DNA of 64,000 nt from Ramlibacter monticola (GCF_016722785.1 NZ_JAEQNE010000001.1:1550001-1614000); one strand, 5' to 3'; counted from the first letter of the stretch, positions 17,853-26,582 are shown. Notes: generated from the letters alone by a model not told the origin. Translations and numbers: made by a program.

Positions 17853-18209
17853 CTAGCGCAGCGGCACCCCGCGCAGCCTCCGCGCATTGGCCGTCGCCTT
17901 CCGATGCACCGGCGCCATGCCCCGTGCCAGCACATGGGACATGTCGACGAAGGGCACCTGCGCGCCCTTCAGCGACGCCATCCAGGCCTGCTGCATGGCT
18001 TGCATCACGGCCCAGCCCATGGCGAACCAGGACTGCCAGAAGGCATGCACCTTTTCCTGGCCCATGACGTGGAACTCGCGCCGGTCGCGCGCGTCGGGCC
18101 ACGGGCCGGCGAGGGCGAGGCGCGTCAGCCGGTGCGCCACGACCTGGGGCACGGCGACGGCGAGTTCGGTGGCCTGGCGCGACAGGCGATGGGTGTTGGG
18201 GCGTTTCAT
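17853..18209 (-). CDS. Probable PHA granule-associated phasin-like protein
   Basis: A 118-residue basic, mostly helical protein. The central part (ELAVAVPQVVAHRLTRLALA, then KVHAFWQSWFAMGWAVMQAM) is an amphipathic helical region rich in Ala, Met and Trp, as in small proteins annotated as polyhydroxyalkanoate granule-associated phasins in Burkholderiales. No signal peptide or membrane segment is evident. ATG at 18209 is preferred over one at 18233. No PHA synthesis genes are in the window, so the role rests on resemblance alone. Confidence 0.5.
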   Translation of the reverse strand: MKRPNTHRLSRQATELAVAVPQVVAHRLTRLALAGPWPDARDRREFHVMGQEKVHAFWQSWFAMGWAVMQAMQQAWMASLKGAQVPFVDMSHVLARGMAPVHRKATANARRLRGVPLR

Positions 18210-18257
18210 GGCCGGAGTGTCCGCAAGGCACATGCCGGCGCGTGTCGGCCGGATTCG

Positions 18258-18674
18258 TCAAGCGGCCGGCGGGTTCGGCGGACCCTTCAGTTCCACCGTG
18301 TTGCCTTCCGGATCGGCCAGGTACATCGAAGGGCCCTGCCCTTCGGCCCCGAAGCGCTGCGCCACCGGCCCCGGTTCGACGCCGTGCGCGCGCAGGTGGG
18401 CCCGGATCGCCTCGGCGTCCCAGGGTTCCACCCGCAGGCAGAAGTGGTCCAGGTTGCGGCCTTCGCGCCCGGGCGCCGCGCCGCCCGCGCGGCCGATCTC
18501 GCTGTCCACGGGGATCAGGTCGATCAGGCCGCGGCCGGCGCGCAGCTGCACCAGCCCGATCCGGTCGTCGACCCGCTGCACCGGGCAGCCCAGGACCTCG
18601 CCGTAGAAACGGACCATGGCGGCCACGTCCCGCACGCGCAGCACGAGGTGGTCGATGTCGCGGACCTGCAGCAT
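18258..18674 (-). CDS. VOC family (glyoxalase/dioxygenase fold) protein
   Basis: A 138-residue single vicinal-oxygen-chelate domain: IDHLVLRVRDVAAMVRFYGE at the start, LDHFCLRVEPWD in the middle and YLADPEGNTVELKG at the end, giving His and Glu positions expected for metal binding. Such proteins include lactoylglutathione lyases and fosfomycin-type resistance enzymes; the substrate is not deducible. A strong GAAGGAGGAGCG precedes ATG 18674. It is 10 bp downstream of the phosphodiesterase gene and probably cotranscribed with it and the NTF2-like gene. Confidence 0.85.
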   Translation of the reverse strand: MLQVRDIDHLVLRVRDVAAMVRFYGEVLGCPVQRVDDRIGLVQLRAGRGLIDLIPVDSEIGRAGGAAPGREGRNLDHFCLRVEPWDAEAIRAHLRAHGVEPGPVAQRFGAEGQGPSMYLADPEGNTVELKGPPNPPAA

Positions 18675-18684
18675 CGCTCCTCCT

Positions 18685-19137
18685 TCAGAAGGTTGCGAGG
18701 CGCGCGGTCACGCGCCCCTGCTCCACGATCAGTTCGCCGGCGGAGATCGGCAGCCGGAAGCGCCGCGGCCCCGCGCTGCCCGGGTTCACGACCAGCACGC
18801 CGTCGCGTTGCTCGACGCGGGGCTGGTGCGAATGCCCGCAGACCACCGTGCCGGCCCCGGCAGTATCCGGCGCGAGCCGCAGGTCCGCAATGTCGTGAAG
18901 CACCAGCAGCGTCGCCCCGCCGAGCCGCAGCACTTCGCGCTCGCGCAGGCGCTGCGCCCACGCGCCCCGGTCGTTGTTGCCGCGCACGGCGGTGAGCGGC
19001 GCGAGCCGTGCCAGTTCCGCCAGCACGGCCTCGCCGCAGATGTCGCCGGCGTGCACGATGTGGTCGCTGCCCCGCAGGTAGTCCAGCACCTCCGGCCGCA
19101 GCAGGTCGTGCGTGTCGGAAACGAGGCCGATGCGCAA
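18685..19137 (-). CDS. YfcE/MJ0936-type metallophosphoesterase
   Basis: A 150-residue calcineurin-like phosphodiesterase. All metal-site motifs are present: SDTHD near the N terminus, HAGDICG, GNND, the His in VLHDIAD, and GHSHQPRVE. Small members of this family hydrolyse phosphodiesters in vitro; the physiological substrate is unknown. The natural start is the rare TTG at 19137, because no ATG or GTG precedes RIGLVSDTHD in frame. The stop of the NTF2-like gene is 7 bp upstream. Confidence 0.88.
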   Translation of the reverse strand: MRIGLVSDTHDLLRPEVLDYLRGSDHIVHAGDICGEAVLAELARLAPLTAVRGNNDRGAWAQRLREREVLRLGGATLLVLHDIADLRLAPDTAGAGTVVCGHSHQPRVEQRDGVLVVNPGSAGPRRFRLPISAGELIVEQGRVTARLATF

Positions 19138-19144
19138 GGCGGGC

Positions 19145-19528
19145 TCAGGCGAGCAGGTTCGCGTCGCGCGCCAGGCGCCAGCGGCCCTGCTCCTTGCGCA
19201 GCACGGTCAGGGTGTGCCCGGAGCGTTCCACCGCCGCCGCGCCGCCCGGGGGCGTGACCTTCACGCGCAGGCGGCTCCAGAGGAAGGCCCAGTCGCCCGC
19301 GACCTGCACTTCCTGGATCTCGCTGCGGCCTTCGATGCGCGGCCCGCCGGGAGCCGCCTGCGCCCGCGCGGTCGCCGCGAACTCCTCCTTGCGCATGGGT
19401 TCGCGTCCCGGCACCAGGAAGACGACGTCCTCCGTCATCAGGCCCAGCACGGTTTCGGTGTCGCCGGCCTGCGTAGCCTCCATCCAGGTGCGGACCAGGT
19501 CGCGGATCTGCTGTTCGTCTTGCGTCAT
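19145..19528 (-). CDS. NTF2-like (SgcJ/DUF4440-type) protein
   Basis: A 127-residue NTF2-fold protein: N-terminal helices DEQQIRDLVRTWMEATQAGD and TVLGLMTEDVVFLVPG, then the curved sheet with WAFLWSRLRVKV and RRGRWRLARDAN-like ending (QGRWRLARDANLLA). It matches the SgcJ/EcaC/DUF4440 group used as small-molecule isomerases, cyclases or binding proteins. Function not known. First gene of a three-gene minus-strand cluster with the phosphodiesterase and VOC genes. Confidence 0.8.
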   Translation of the reverse strand: MTQDEQQIRDLVRTWMEATQAGDTETVLGLMTEDVVFLVPGREPMRKEEFAATARAQAAPGGPRIEGRSEIQEVQVAGDWAFLWSRLRVKVTPPGGAAAVERSGHTLTVLRKEQGRWRLARDANLLA

Positions 19529-19577
19529 GGGAAGCTCCCGGGATGCGCCGCTGCCCGCCAGCCCTTATGCTCGCCCG

Positions 19578-20771
19578 ATGAGCACGGCCGTCCCTCGCCA
19601 CATTCTGCCGGTGATCGTGCTGTCGCAGTTCGCCAGCACCTCGCTGTGGTTCGCCGTCAACGCGGTCATGCCCGACCTGCAGCGCGACTGGGCCCTGCCG
19701 CCGGCCGCGCTGGGATCGCTCACCTCCGCCGTGCAGCTCGGCTTCGTGGCGGGCACGCTCGCCTTCGCGCTGCTCATGCTGGCCGACCGCTTTCCGCCCG
19801 CGCGGGTGTTCCTGGCCTGTTCGGTGCTCGGCGCCTTGTGCAACGCGGCGATGCTGCTGGCCGGCGGCCGGCTCGGCGTTTTGCTCGCGCTGCGCTTCGC
19901 GATCGGCTTCCTGCTGGCGGGCGTGTACCCCGTGGGCATGAAGATCGCCGCCAGCTGGTACCGAGAACGCTTGGGCGCCGTGATGGGCGTGCTGATCGGC
20001 GCCCTGGTGCTGGGCACCGCCCTGCCGCACGGACTGCGGGCCCTGGCCGGCGACGGCAGCGGGCCGGCGTCCAGCGCCGGTGGGCTCGCCCCCTGGCAGT
20101 TGGTGGTGCTCGCCGTCTCCCTGCTGGCCGCCGCCGGCGGGCTCGCCACGGCGGTGCTGGTGCCGCCCCATCCGCAGGTGCTGCGCGCCGCGCGCATCAC
20201 GCCCCGCGCGCTGGGCCTGATCTGGTCGGACCGGCGGCTGCGCGCCTCGGTGTTCGGCTATTTCGGCCACATGTGGGAGCTGTACTCCTTCATCGTGCTG
20301 GTGCCGGTGGTGATGGCCACGCGGCTGGCCGGCACCAGCGTCAGCGCCGCCGCCTTCTGGGCGATCGGCGCCGGCTTCGCGGGCTGCGTGGGGGGCGGCC
20401 TGATGGTGCGCTCGCTGGGCAGCGCCCGCGTCGCCCAGCTGCAGCTGGCGACCAGCGCGGCCTGCTGCGTGGCTTCGCCCCTGATGCTGGTCGCGCCGCT
20501 GCCCCTGTTCATCGCCTGGATGCTGTTGTGGGGCGCGACGGTGTCGGGAGATTCGCCGCAGTTCTCCACGCTCACGGCGCAGAATGCGCCGCCGGCGGTC
20601 GTGGGCAGCGTGCTGACCTTCACCAACTGCATCGGCTTCGCGATCTCGGTGGCGAGCATCGAGATCTTCGTGCGGGCCGCGCAGGCCTGGCCGCTCGCGG
20701 CGGTGCTGCCGGCGCTGGCCATCGGGCCGGCGCTGGGGCTGTGGATGCTGTCGCCGCTGGTGCGGCGCTGA
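19578..20771 (+). CDS. MFS transporter
   Basis: A 397-residue major facilitator with about 12 hydrophobic segments. The first halves read LPVIVLSQFASTSLWFAVNA (TM1) and AALGSLTSAVQLGFVAGTLA (TM2), with a shortened loop 2-3 motif ADRFPPARV and RFAIGFLLAGVYPVGMKIAA in TM4. It resembles the uncharacterised YNFM/CynX-like branch; the substrate is unknown. ATG at 19578 lies 49 bp from the divergent NTF2-like gene. Transcribed alone. Confidence 0.85.
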   Translation: MSTAVPRHILPVIVLSQFASTSLWFAVNAVMPDLQRDWALPPAALGSLTSAVQLGFVAGTLAFALLMLADRFPPARVFLACSVLGALCNAAMLLAGGRLGVLLALRFAIGFLLAGVYPVGMKIAASWYRERLGAVMGVLIGALVLGTALPHGLRALAGDGSGPASSAGGLAPWQLVVLAVSLLAAAGGLATAVLVPPHPQVLRAARITPRALGLIWSDRRLRASVFGYFGHMWELYSFIVLVPVVMATRLAGTSVSAAAFWAIGAGFAGCVGGGLMVRSLGSARVAQLQLATSAACCVASPLMLVAPLPLFIAWMLLWGATVSGDSPQFSTLTAQNAPPAVVGSVLTFTNCIGFAISVASIEIFVRAAQAWPLAAVLPALAIGPALGLWMLSPLVRR

Positions 20772-20810
20772 AGGGATCGTCCGGGTTTTCGCTGGCGCTC
20801 CGGCGCCGGC

Positions 20811-21257
20811 CTACTCCGGGATCTCGGGCTCCACCAGCCGCGCCAGCTGCAGAAGCGACTCCTGCCAGCCGAGATAGCAGGCCTCCGCGGGGATGACCGC
20901 GGGGATGCCTTCCTGCACCGCCTCCAGCTCGGTGCCGCAGGACACCTCCCGCAGCGTGACGGTGGTGACCATCTCTCCGGGCAGGTTCGGATCGTCGAAG
21001 GCACTCGTGTAGCGCAGGCGCTGGCCGGGCACCAGCTCCAGGTAGCGTCCGCCGAAGGAATGGCTGTGGCCGGTGGAGAAATTGGTGAACGACATGCGCC
21101 ACTTGCCGTCGACCTTCGCGTCCATCTGGTGCACCCGGGCGGTGAAGCCGTAGGGCGGCAGCCACTTGGCCATCGCATCGGGATCGAGGAAGGCCCGGTA
21201 GAGCCGGTCCGGGCGGGTGCGCAGCACGCGATGCAGGCGGACGGTGTTGCTGGCCAT
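20811..21257 (-). CDS. SRPBCC (AHSA1/START-like) domain protein
   Basis: A 148-residue AHSA1-type domain: HRVLRTRPDRLYRAFLDPDA at the start, then KWLPPYGFTARVHQMDAKVD, GGRYLELVPGQRLRYT and a C-terminal helix ending CYLGWQESLLQLARLVEPE. The fold makes a hydrophobic ligand cavity; family functions range from Hsp90 co-chaperone-like to stress-associated small-molecule binding. No cofactor or partner is indicated here. It is convergent with the MFS gene. Confidence 0.87.
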   Translation of the reverse strand: MASNTVRLHRVLRTRPDRLYRAFLDPDAMAKWLPPYGFTARVHQMDAKVDGKWRMSFTNFSTGHSHSFGGRYLELVPGQRLRYTSAFDDPNLPGEMVTTVTLREVSCGTELEAVQEGIPAVIPAEACYLGWQESLLQLARLVEPEIPE

Positions 21258-21321
21258 GGTGCCTCCTGGTTCGGGAGGGCGATGCTAGCAGCGACGGCCA
21301 GGATGAGCCAGCGCCAGCAGC

Positions 21322-22122
21322 CTAGGGCCGGCCTTTGCCGAGCGGGACCATGCCGCCGCTGCGGATGGCAGGCGCCGCGCGCTCGGAGGCCAGGAACGCG
21401 ATGAGCTGCCGGGCCGCGTCGGCCTGCTGCGACCCCGCCACCATCGCCGCGGCGAAGGACTGGTGCAGCTGGATCTCCTCCGCGATCACGCCCGCGAGCT
21501 CGACGCCCTGGGCGTGGACGATCTCGCTGACCGGCATCACGGCGAGGTCGGCCTCGCCCGCGGCCACCATCGCGGTCGCGCCGGTGCCGCGCGGCGTGGC
21601 CTTCACGTGGATGCGGTCGGCGATGCCCATGCGCGGAAACACTTCCTTCGTCAGGAAGATGCCGCTGGTGCTGCTCGGCACGGCAATCGCCCCCGCCCGC
21701 AGCAGCGCCTGCTTCAGCGCCTCCACGGTGGAGACGTCCGGCTTGGGCGCGCCCGCGCGCACCGCAACGCCCAGGGGTGTGCGCGCGAGGTCCACGTCGG
21801 TGCCGGGGGCGATCCGCCTGGCGGCGACCAGCTCCGCGAGGCCTTCGCGGGACAGGATGACGACGTCGGCGGGAACGCCGCGTGCGAGCTGCGCGGCGAT
21901 CGTCTGCGGCCCCGTGCCCTGCGACGAGCCCGACCCCGTGGTGACCTGGATGCCGGTGGCGCGCTCGAACTCCGGCAGCAGCTGTTCGTAGGGGCCGGAG
22001 AAGCCGCCCGAGATCATCACGCGGAGCTGCGCCGACGCGGCAGCGGGCCACAGCAGGACGGAGACGAGCAGCAGCAAGGCCCGCAGGGCAAGCCATGGGC
22101 GGACGGAAGACGGGTCCTTCAT
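21322..22122 (-). CDS. ModA-like extracellular substrate-binding protein
   Basis: A 266-residue secreted protein: signal peptide with core LALRALLLLVSVLLWPAAAS, then a type II binding-protein fold (SBP_bac_11) with LRVMISGGFSGPYEQLLPEF, VPADVVILSREGLAELVA and GIFLTKEVFPRMGIADRI. It resembles molybdate-binding ModA proteins but has no adjacent modBC, so the ligand is uncertain; many such orphan proteins in Burkholderiales are only loosely related to ModA. ATG at 22122. It is divergent from the pilin gene. Confidence 0.78.
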   Translation of the reverse strand: MKDPSSVRPWLALRALLLLVSVLLWPAAASAQLRVMISGGFSGPYEQLLPEFERATGIQVTTGSGSSQGTGPQTIAAQLARGVPADVVILSREGLAELVAARRIAPGTDVDLARTPLGVAVRAGAPKPDVSTVEALKQALLRAGAIAVPSSTSGIFLTKEVFPRMGIADRIHVKATPRGTGATAMVAAGEADLAVMPVSEIVHAQGVELAGVIAEEIQLHQSFAAAMVAGSQQADAARQLIAFLASERAAPAIRSGGMVPLGKGRP

Positions 22123-22238
22123 GAGCGGGTCCTCGCGCGACGCAAGCGGGGCTCGCAGCTTAGGCGAGCGGCATCGGCTCACGCAAGAGGGCGGACCCGC
22201 CGCGCGAAGCACCGGCACGCCGGCGCTACCATCCGCCC

Positions 22239-22760
22239 ATGGCGATGCGCGCACCCGGCTCCCCGGCGCAACGAGCGATCGTCGCGTTCCTTGCCCTGGC
22301 AGGCTTGCCGACGGCGCCCGTCGGCCAGACCTTCTTCGCGACTTCGGGCATGCCGGTGCGGATCGAGATCGTCGCCTCCTGCAGCGTCACCGCCACGGAC
22401 CTGGATTTCGGGGCCTACGACGCCGAGCGGGGAGCACCGACGCGCGGGCAGACCTCCATCGCGCTGCTTTGCGCTCCCGGCCTGGTCGTGGAGGTGAGCC
22501 TCGATCGCGGCACCACGTTCGGGGCGACCACGTCGAGGCGCAAGCTGAATTTCGAGTCCGGCCTGGACCGGCTGGACTATGGCCTCTACCAGGACCCGGG
22601 GCGGACGCTCAACTGGGGCGATACGCCCGGCGAGGACACCCTCGAGGTGCCGACGACCGGCCTGCCGCAGACGGTCCCCGTCTACGGTGAAATCCGGGCG
22701 GGCCAGCGGGTCCGGGACGGCATCTACAGCGACGTGATCACCGTTCGCGTCCAGTTCTGA
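22239..22760 (+). CDS. Spore coat U domain secreted pilin (first subunit)
   Basis: A 173-residue secreted protein: N-terminal hydrophobic signal (IVAFLALAGLPTAPVG), then a spore-coat-U (SCPU) domain with VRIEIVASCSVTATDLDFGA and the C-terminal strand YSDVITVRVQF. SCPU proteins are Csu-type archaic chaperone-usher pilus subunits. Two Cys (in SCSV and LLCAPG) can form the subunit disulfide. It precedes the rest of the pilus operon by a 180-bp gap that holds its own regulatory site, so it may be a separate transcription unit. Confidence 0.85.
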   Translation: MAMRAPGSPAQRAIVAFLALAGLPTAPVGQTFFATSGMPVRIEIVASCSVTATDLDFGAYDAERGAPTRGQTSIALLCAPGLVVEVSLDRGTTFGATTSRRKLNFESGLDRLDYGLYQDPGRTLNWGDTPGEDTLEVPTTGLPQTVPVYGEIRAGQRVRDGIYSDVITVRVQF

Positions 22761-22790
22761 CCGCGTGGCAAGGCCGGCGTACTTCGTCCC

Positions 22791-22811
22791 ATTGGACCAA
22801 AGTCTCATGGC
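22791..22811. promoter_or_regulatory. Putative operator shared with the cytochrome promoter region
   Basis: ATTGGACCAAAGTCTCATGG at this position matches the palindrome at 63492-63512 at 17 of 21 bases. It lies 129 bp before the second pilin start, with TAGATT at 22832-22837 as a possible -10 box 20 bp further on. The half-sites ATTGGAC and GTCTCAT form an imperfect inverted repeat, as expected for a dimeric activator site. Confidence 0.4.
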
Positions 22812-22940
22812 CGGGCGCTGCACCCCTGTCTAGATTGCAGCGCGTGGTCGACGAGGGCTCCACGCGGCGCGCTCCTGCGCGCGGGCGCCGGGCCATCGAC
22901 AGAGGGCGGCAATCGACGAACGAGCTGGAGGTGACAGGCG

Positions 22941-23435
22941 ATGAAGAAGCATCTTGGTGTCCTCCTGGTCCTGGCGGCATGGCCCTGGGCCGGGCTCAAC
23001 GCGCAACAGAAATCGAGCACGGCGACCTTCAAGGTTCAGGCGCGCGTGAATGCCGCCTGCGACATCGTCGCGACCGATCTCAACTTCGGCGCCTACAGCG
23101 CGCAATCCGGCACCCCGCTCCAGGGCACGACCTTGCTGCACGCGACCTGCACGCCCAACGCCGGCTACCAGATCGGACTCAACCAGGGCACCTCGCCGGG
23201 TGCGACGGTCAACCAGCGCCGCATGGTCTCCGCCCCGACCGGCGTGCTGAACTACCAGCTCTATTCCGATTCGGCGCGCACCAGGATCTGGGGCAACACG
23301 CAAGGCACCGACACGGTGACCGGCGTCGGCAACGGCCTGTCGCAGGAGCACACCGTCTACGGTTCCGTCCCTGCCGCGCAGGTCGTGCCGGTGGGGGACT
23401 ATGCCGACACCATCACGGTACGCATCTACTACTAG
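22941..23435 (+). CDS. Spore coat U domain secreted pilin (second subunit)
   Basis: A 164-residue secreted pilin: signal peptide MKKHLGVLLVLAAWPWAGLN, then the SCPU domain with FKVQARVNAACDIVATDLNF, YQIGLNQGTSPGATVNQRRM and the terminal strand DTITVRIYY. CsuA/B-like subunits assemble into archaic fimbriae used in attachment and biofilms. GGAGGTGACAGGCG gives a strong ribosome-binding site. Only 9 bp separate it from the chaperone gene. Likely the major subunit because it leads the operon and has the cleanest signal peptide. Confidence 0.9.
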   Translation: MKKHLGVLLVLAAWPWAGLNAQQKSSTATFKVQARVNAACDIVATDLNFGAYSAQSGTPLQGTTLLHATCTPNAGYQIGLNQGTSPGATVNQRRMVSAPTGVLNYQLYSDSARTRIWGNTQGTDTVTGVGNGLSQEHTVYGSVPAAQVVPVGDYADTITVRIYY

Positions 23436-23444
23436 GACCTTGCC

Positions 23445-24137
23445 ATGCTGCGCACCGTCTGCCTGTGGGCGTCTCTCTTGATCTGCTGCGCCGCGCAGGC
23501 GGACGGATTCGCCGTCGTGCCGCTGCGCGTCGAGCTGGGCCCGGGCCGCACCGGGTCGCTCACCGTCACGAACACGGGCGAGGCGAAGACCTTCGAGGCG
23601 CGGGCGATGAGCTGGAAGCAGGAGAACCGCAACGACTCCTATGCCCAGACCGACGACGTGCTGCTCGCGCCGACGACCTTCCGCCTCGAAAAGGGGGCGG
23701 TGCAGGTCGTGCGGGTCCAGCTCAATCGTCCGCAGGATGCCGCCGAGCATGCCTACCGGATCTTCATCGACGAAGTCGCCGCCGCACAGGAAGTCCGTCC
23801 GAACACGCTGAAGACCCTCGTGTCCATGGCGGTGCCGCTGTTCGTGGCGCCGAGCTCCGGGCCGGTCGCCAAGGGCGATGCCGCCTTGTCGGCGTTGCTG
23901 GAGAACGACGTGCTCAAGATCGAGCTGCGCAACACCGGCAAGGCCAACCTCAAGCTGCGGGAATGGGTGGTGAGCTCCGCGAAGGCCGGTGAGCTGCTCA
24001 AGGTGCCGAGCGCGGCCTACGTCCTGGTCGGCAACACCTTGAAGGGAGACTACCCCCTCAAGTTCCAGGCCGACGGGCCCATGAAGCTGAAGGTCATCAC
24101 CGACCGCGGCACCTTCAGTGCCGACGTCAAGCGCTGA
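23445..24137 (+). CDS. Periplasmic fimbrial chaperone (PapD/CsuC-like)
   Basis: A 230-residue PapD-like chaperone with signal peptide (LRTVCLWASLLICCAAQADG) and two immunoglobulin-like domains. It has the G1-strand region KGAVQVVRVQLNRPQDA and AYRIFIDEV. The chaperone caps pilus subunits in the periplasm by donor-strand complementation and hands them to the usher. It sits between the second pilin and the usher, as in csu-type loci. Confidence 0.92.
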   Translation: MLRTVCLWASLLICCAAQADGFAVVPLRVELGPGRTGSLTVTNTGEAKTFEARAMSWKQENRNDSYAQTDDVLLAPTTFRLEKGAVQVVRVQLNRPQDAAEHAYRIFIDEVAAAQEVRPNTLKTLVSMAVPLFVAPSSGPVAKGDAALSALLENDVLKIELRNTGKANLKLREWVVSSAKAGELLKVPSAAYVLVGNTLKGDYPLKFQADGPMKLKVITDRGTFSADVKR

Positions 24138-24143
24138 AGCCAT

Positions 24144-26582
24144 GTGCGACTTCCGAGGAGCCTGGGTGGCAGAGAAACGGGCCTGCGCCGGGATCTGGGA
24201 GCCTGCCAGCCCAGGCGCGGCGGTCGAGGCCGCGTACTTTACGTACGCAAGGAGACCGCAACGACGGATGGCAGGCTCCTGGCCCTGACAGCGGCCGTCA
24301 TCACCGCCCCTCTGCTGGACGTGCACGCCGCGACGCCGGAATGCGAAGCCGGCGTCGAACGCGCCTCGCGGGTGGAATTGCTGCTGGTGCAGCCGATCGT
24401 CAACGGCGAGGAGCGCGAGGTGGCGCGGGTGCGCTTCCTGGCGCCGGGCGGCCCGCTCTACCTCGCCCAGCCCGATCTCGCACGCTGGGGCATCGCCACG
24501 GAGAAGATGACGCTGCAGGACTTCGCGGGCGGGCGCTGGCTCTGCGTCGAAGGCCTCGGCCTGCGGTACGAGCTCGATCCGGGGCAGCTCACCCTGGTGC
24601 TCGACTTTCCGCCCGATTTGCATGGCGGCTCGCGGGCGTCGGTCGTGACGGAGGACCAGCTGCCCATGACCTACGGGCGCGGCGGCTTCCTGAACTACGA
24701 CCTGCGCTACGACCGCACGGCAGGGCTCAGCTCGCTCGGCGCGAACTGGGAGTTCGGGGCATTCGGGCGGCCCGGCCTGTTCACCTCCAGCTACTTCAGC
24801 GGCAACAGGGACCGCGGCACCATCCGCCTCGACACGGCCTTTCGCCGCGACGATCCGGAACGCATCACGAGCTTCGTCCTGGGGGACACGATCACCCGCC
24901 CGGGCAACTACGGCGCGGCGGTGCGCATGGCCGGCGTGCAATACCAGCGCAATTTCGCCACGGCGCCGCTGCTGGTGACCTATCCGACGGGGGACGTGTC
25001 CGGCACGGCCACGGTGCCGTCGACGGTCGACGTCTACATCGGCAACGCCAAGGCCTACTCCACGCAGGTCAGGCCCGGCCCCTTCTCGGTGAGCAACCTG
25101 CCCGTTCCGGTCGGCGCGGGCAACGTGCAGGTGGTGGTGCGCGACCTGTTCGGCAAGGAGTCGACGGTGGTGGTGCCTTACGTGCGCTACGACGAGATGC
25201 TGAAGAAGGGTCTGCACGACTTCTCCTACGAGGCCGGCGTGCTGCGGCGCGACTACGCCGTCGAAAGCAATTCCTATGGCGACTGGGCGGCCGTCGCCAC
25301 CCACCGCTATGGCGTGACCGACTGGCTGACGCTTGAAGGGCACGCGGAAGGGATGGCTGACCGCGGCAACCTGGGCGGCGTGGTGCAGGTCACCATGCCG
25401 GTCCTCGGACTCGTGGGAGTGGGGGGCGCCGCGAGCAGCGGACTGGGGCACGGCCGGCTCGGCAAGGCTTTCTTCCAGCGCAACGAGCGCAACTGGAGCA
25501 TCGGCGCCGCGGTGGAGCAGCGCAGCCCGGACTACGTCGACATCGCTTTCGAGCCGGGGCAGGTCCGTACCCTGGGCGTGCGCCAGTTCTCTGCTTCCGC
25601 GCGCGTCGGCGCGCGGAACTGGGTGAACGCGCTGTGGCTGCGCACCACCGACACTTCGGGCGAGTTCAACACCGCCACGCTCGGCTGGACCCTGACGCTC
25701 TCGCGCTCGGCGACGCTGACCGCCAACGTGTCGCGCTTCTGGGGCACGCAACCGGCCAGCACCGTCTTTTCGCTCACGCTGGCCCTTCCGCTGGGCGAGC
25801 GCGACTTCGCCACCGCCACGGTCGAACGCCGCAGCGACTTCGCCAAGACCGACGTGCTGCTGGACGTGAGCCGCAACCTGCTGGAGACCGACAGCTTCGG
25901 CTATCGCATCCTCGCGGGCCAGCAGTCCGGCGCGCGGCGCGCGGAGCTCGGGGCCTTCCTGCAGACCGGCGCCGGGCAGTTCGGACTCGAGGTCGCGGAC
26001 GCCTTCGGCACCCGCTCCACCCGCGCCTACGTGCGGGGCGGCGTCGCCGCGGCCGGTGGCGAAACGCGGCTCTCGCGCTACCTCGACCAGAGCTTCGCCA
26101 TCGTGAAGGTGGCGGACTTCCCGGACGTGCGGGTCTACGGCAACGGCCAGCCGCTCGGCAAGACCGACGCCGGCGGCATTGCCGTCATCCCGCGCCTGTC
26201 CGGGTTCCTGCCCAGCACGATCGCCTTCGAGGCGGAGGACATCCCCCTCGAGGGCTCGTTCGGCGACAACGCGAAGCGGCTGAAGATCGCGAACCGCATG
26301 GGCGTCCTGGTGGACATGGGCGTCGCGCGCAGGCTGTCGGCCACGCTCACCCTGACCGATCCGGACGGCAAGCCGGTGCCGGCGGGCGCATCGGTGCGGA
26401 TCGGCGAAGCCAGCGAGGAATTCCCGGTGGCGCGGCAGGGACGCGTCTACGTCAGCGGCCTCGAGCGCGGCAAGTCCAACGCGCTGCGCGTGCAGATCGG
26501 CGAACGCGAGTGCCGCGCCACGGTGGATCTGCCATCCGGCTTCGCGTCGGGGTCGACGCTGGGGAACTTCACGTGCAGATGA
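24144..26582 (+). CDS. Outer-membrane fimbrial usher (CsuD/FimD-like), start uncertain
   Basis: A usher of up to 812 residues: plug/barrel motifs GRGGFLNYDLRYDR, ITRPGNYGAAVRMAGVQYQR, PGPFSVSNLPVP, GKTDAGGIAVIPRLSGFLP and a C-terminal domain ending GSTLGNFTCR. The mature part starts near ATPECEAGVERAS. The 5' end is odd. The frame opens at GTG 24144 with about 47 unrelated Arg/Gly-rich residues before an excellent signal-peptide core (LLALTAAVITAPLLDVHAA). The only nearby ATG (24268) is one base out of frame, as if one base after it had been lost. The start therefore may be GTG 24144, a damaged ATG 24268, or depend on a structured leader. Confidence 0.85.
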   Translation: MRLPRSLGGRETGLRRDLGACQPRRGGRGRVLYVRKETATTDGRLLALTAAVITAPLLDVHAATPECEAGVERASRVELLLVQPIVNGEEREVARVRFLAPGGPLYLAQPDLARWGIATEKMTLQDFAGGRWLCVEGLGLRYELDPGQLTLVLDFPPDLHGGSRASVVTEDQLPMTYGRGGFLNYDLRYDRTAGLSSLGANWEFGAFGRPGLFTSSYFSGNRDRGTIRLDTAFRRDDPERITSFVLGDTITRPGNYGAAVRMAGVQYQRNFATAPLLVTYPTGDVSGTATVPSTVDVYIGNAKAYSTQVRPGPFSVSNLPVPVGAGNVQVVVRDLFGKESTVVVPYVRYDEMLKKGLHDFSYEAGVLRRDYAVESNSYGDWAAVATHRYGVTDWLTLEGHAEGMADRGNLGGVVQVTMPVLGLVGVGGAASSGLGHGRLGKAFFQRNERNWSIGAAVEQRSPDYVDIAFEPGQVRTLGVRQFSASARVGARNWVNALWLRTTDTSGEFNTATLGWTLTLSRSATLTANVSRFWGTQPASTVFSLTLALPLGERDFATATVERRSDFAKTDVLLDVSRNLLETDSFGYRILAGQQSGARRAELGAFLQTGAGQFGLEVADAFGTRSTRAYVRGGVAAAGGETRLSRYLDQSFAIVKVADFPDVRVYGNGQPLGKTDAGGIAVIPRLSGFLPSTIAFEAEDIPLEGSFGDNAKRLKIANRMGVLVDMGVARRLSATLTLTDPDGKPVPAGASVRIGEASEEFPVARQGRVYVSGLERGKSNALRVQIGERECRATVDLPSGFASGSTLGNFTCR
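24198..24279 (+). promoter_or_regulatory. Candidate structured RNA or small inverted-repeat element at usher 5' end
   Basis: GGAGCCTGCCA (24198-24208) and TGGCAGGCTCC (24269-24279) are an 11-bp perfect inverted repeat. It encloses two smaller hairpins: CGCGGC/GCCGCG (24216-24221 with 24229-24234) and GCGTAC/GTACGC (24232-24237 with 24243-24248). An AAGGAG sequence (24249-24254) lies unpaired between the inner hairpins and the closing stem, and the out-of-frame ATG 24268 overlaps the stem. It could be a translational control element or a tiny insertion. Confidence 0.4.

Noticed and set aside
24144..24280. Cyclic-di-GMP riboswitch in front of the usher gene
   Set aside because: The region folds well but lacks the GEMM core sequences and tetraloop-receptor arrangement, so only an unassigned structured element is reported.
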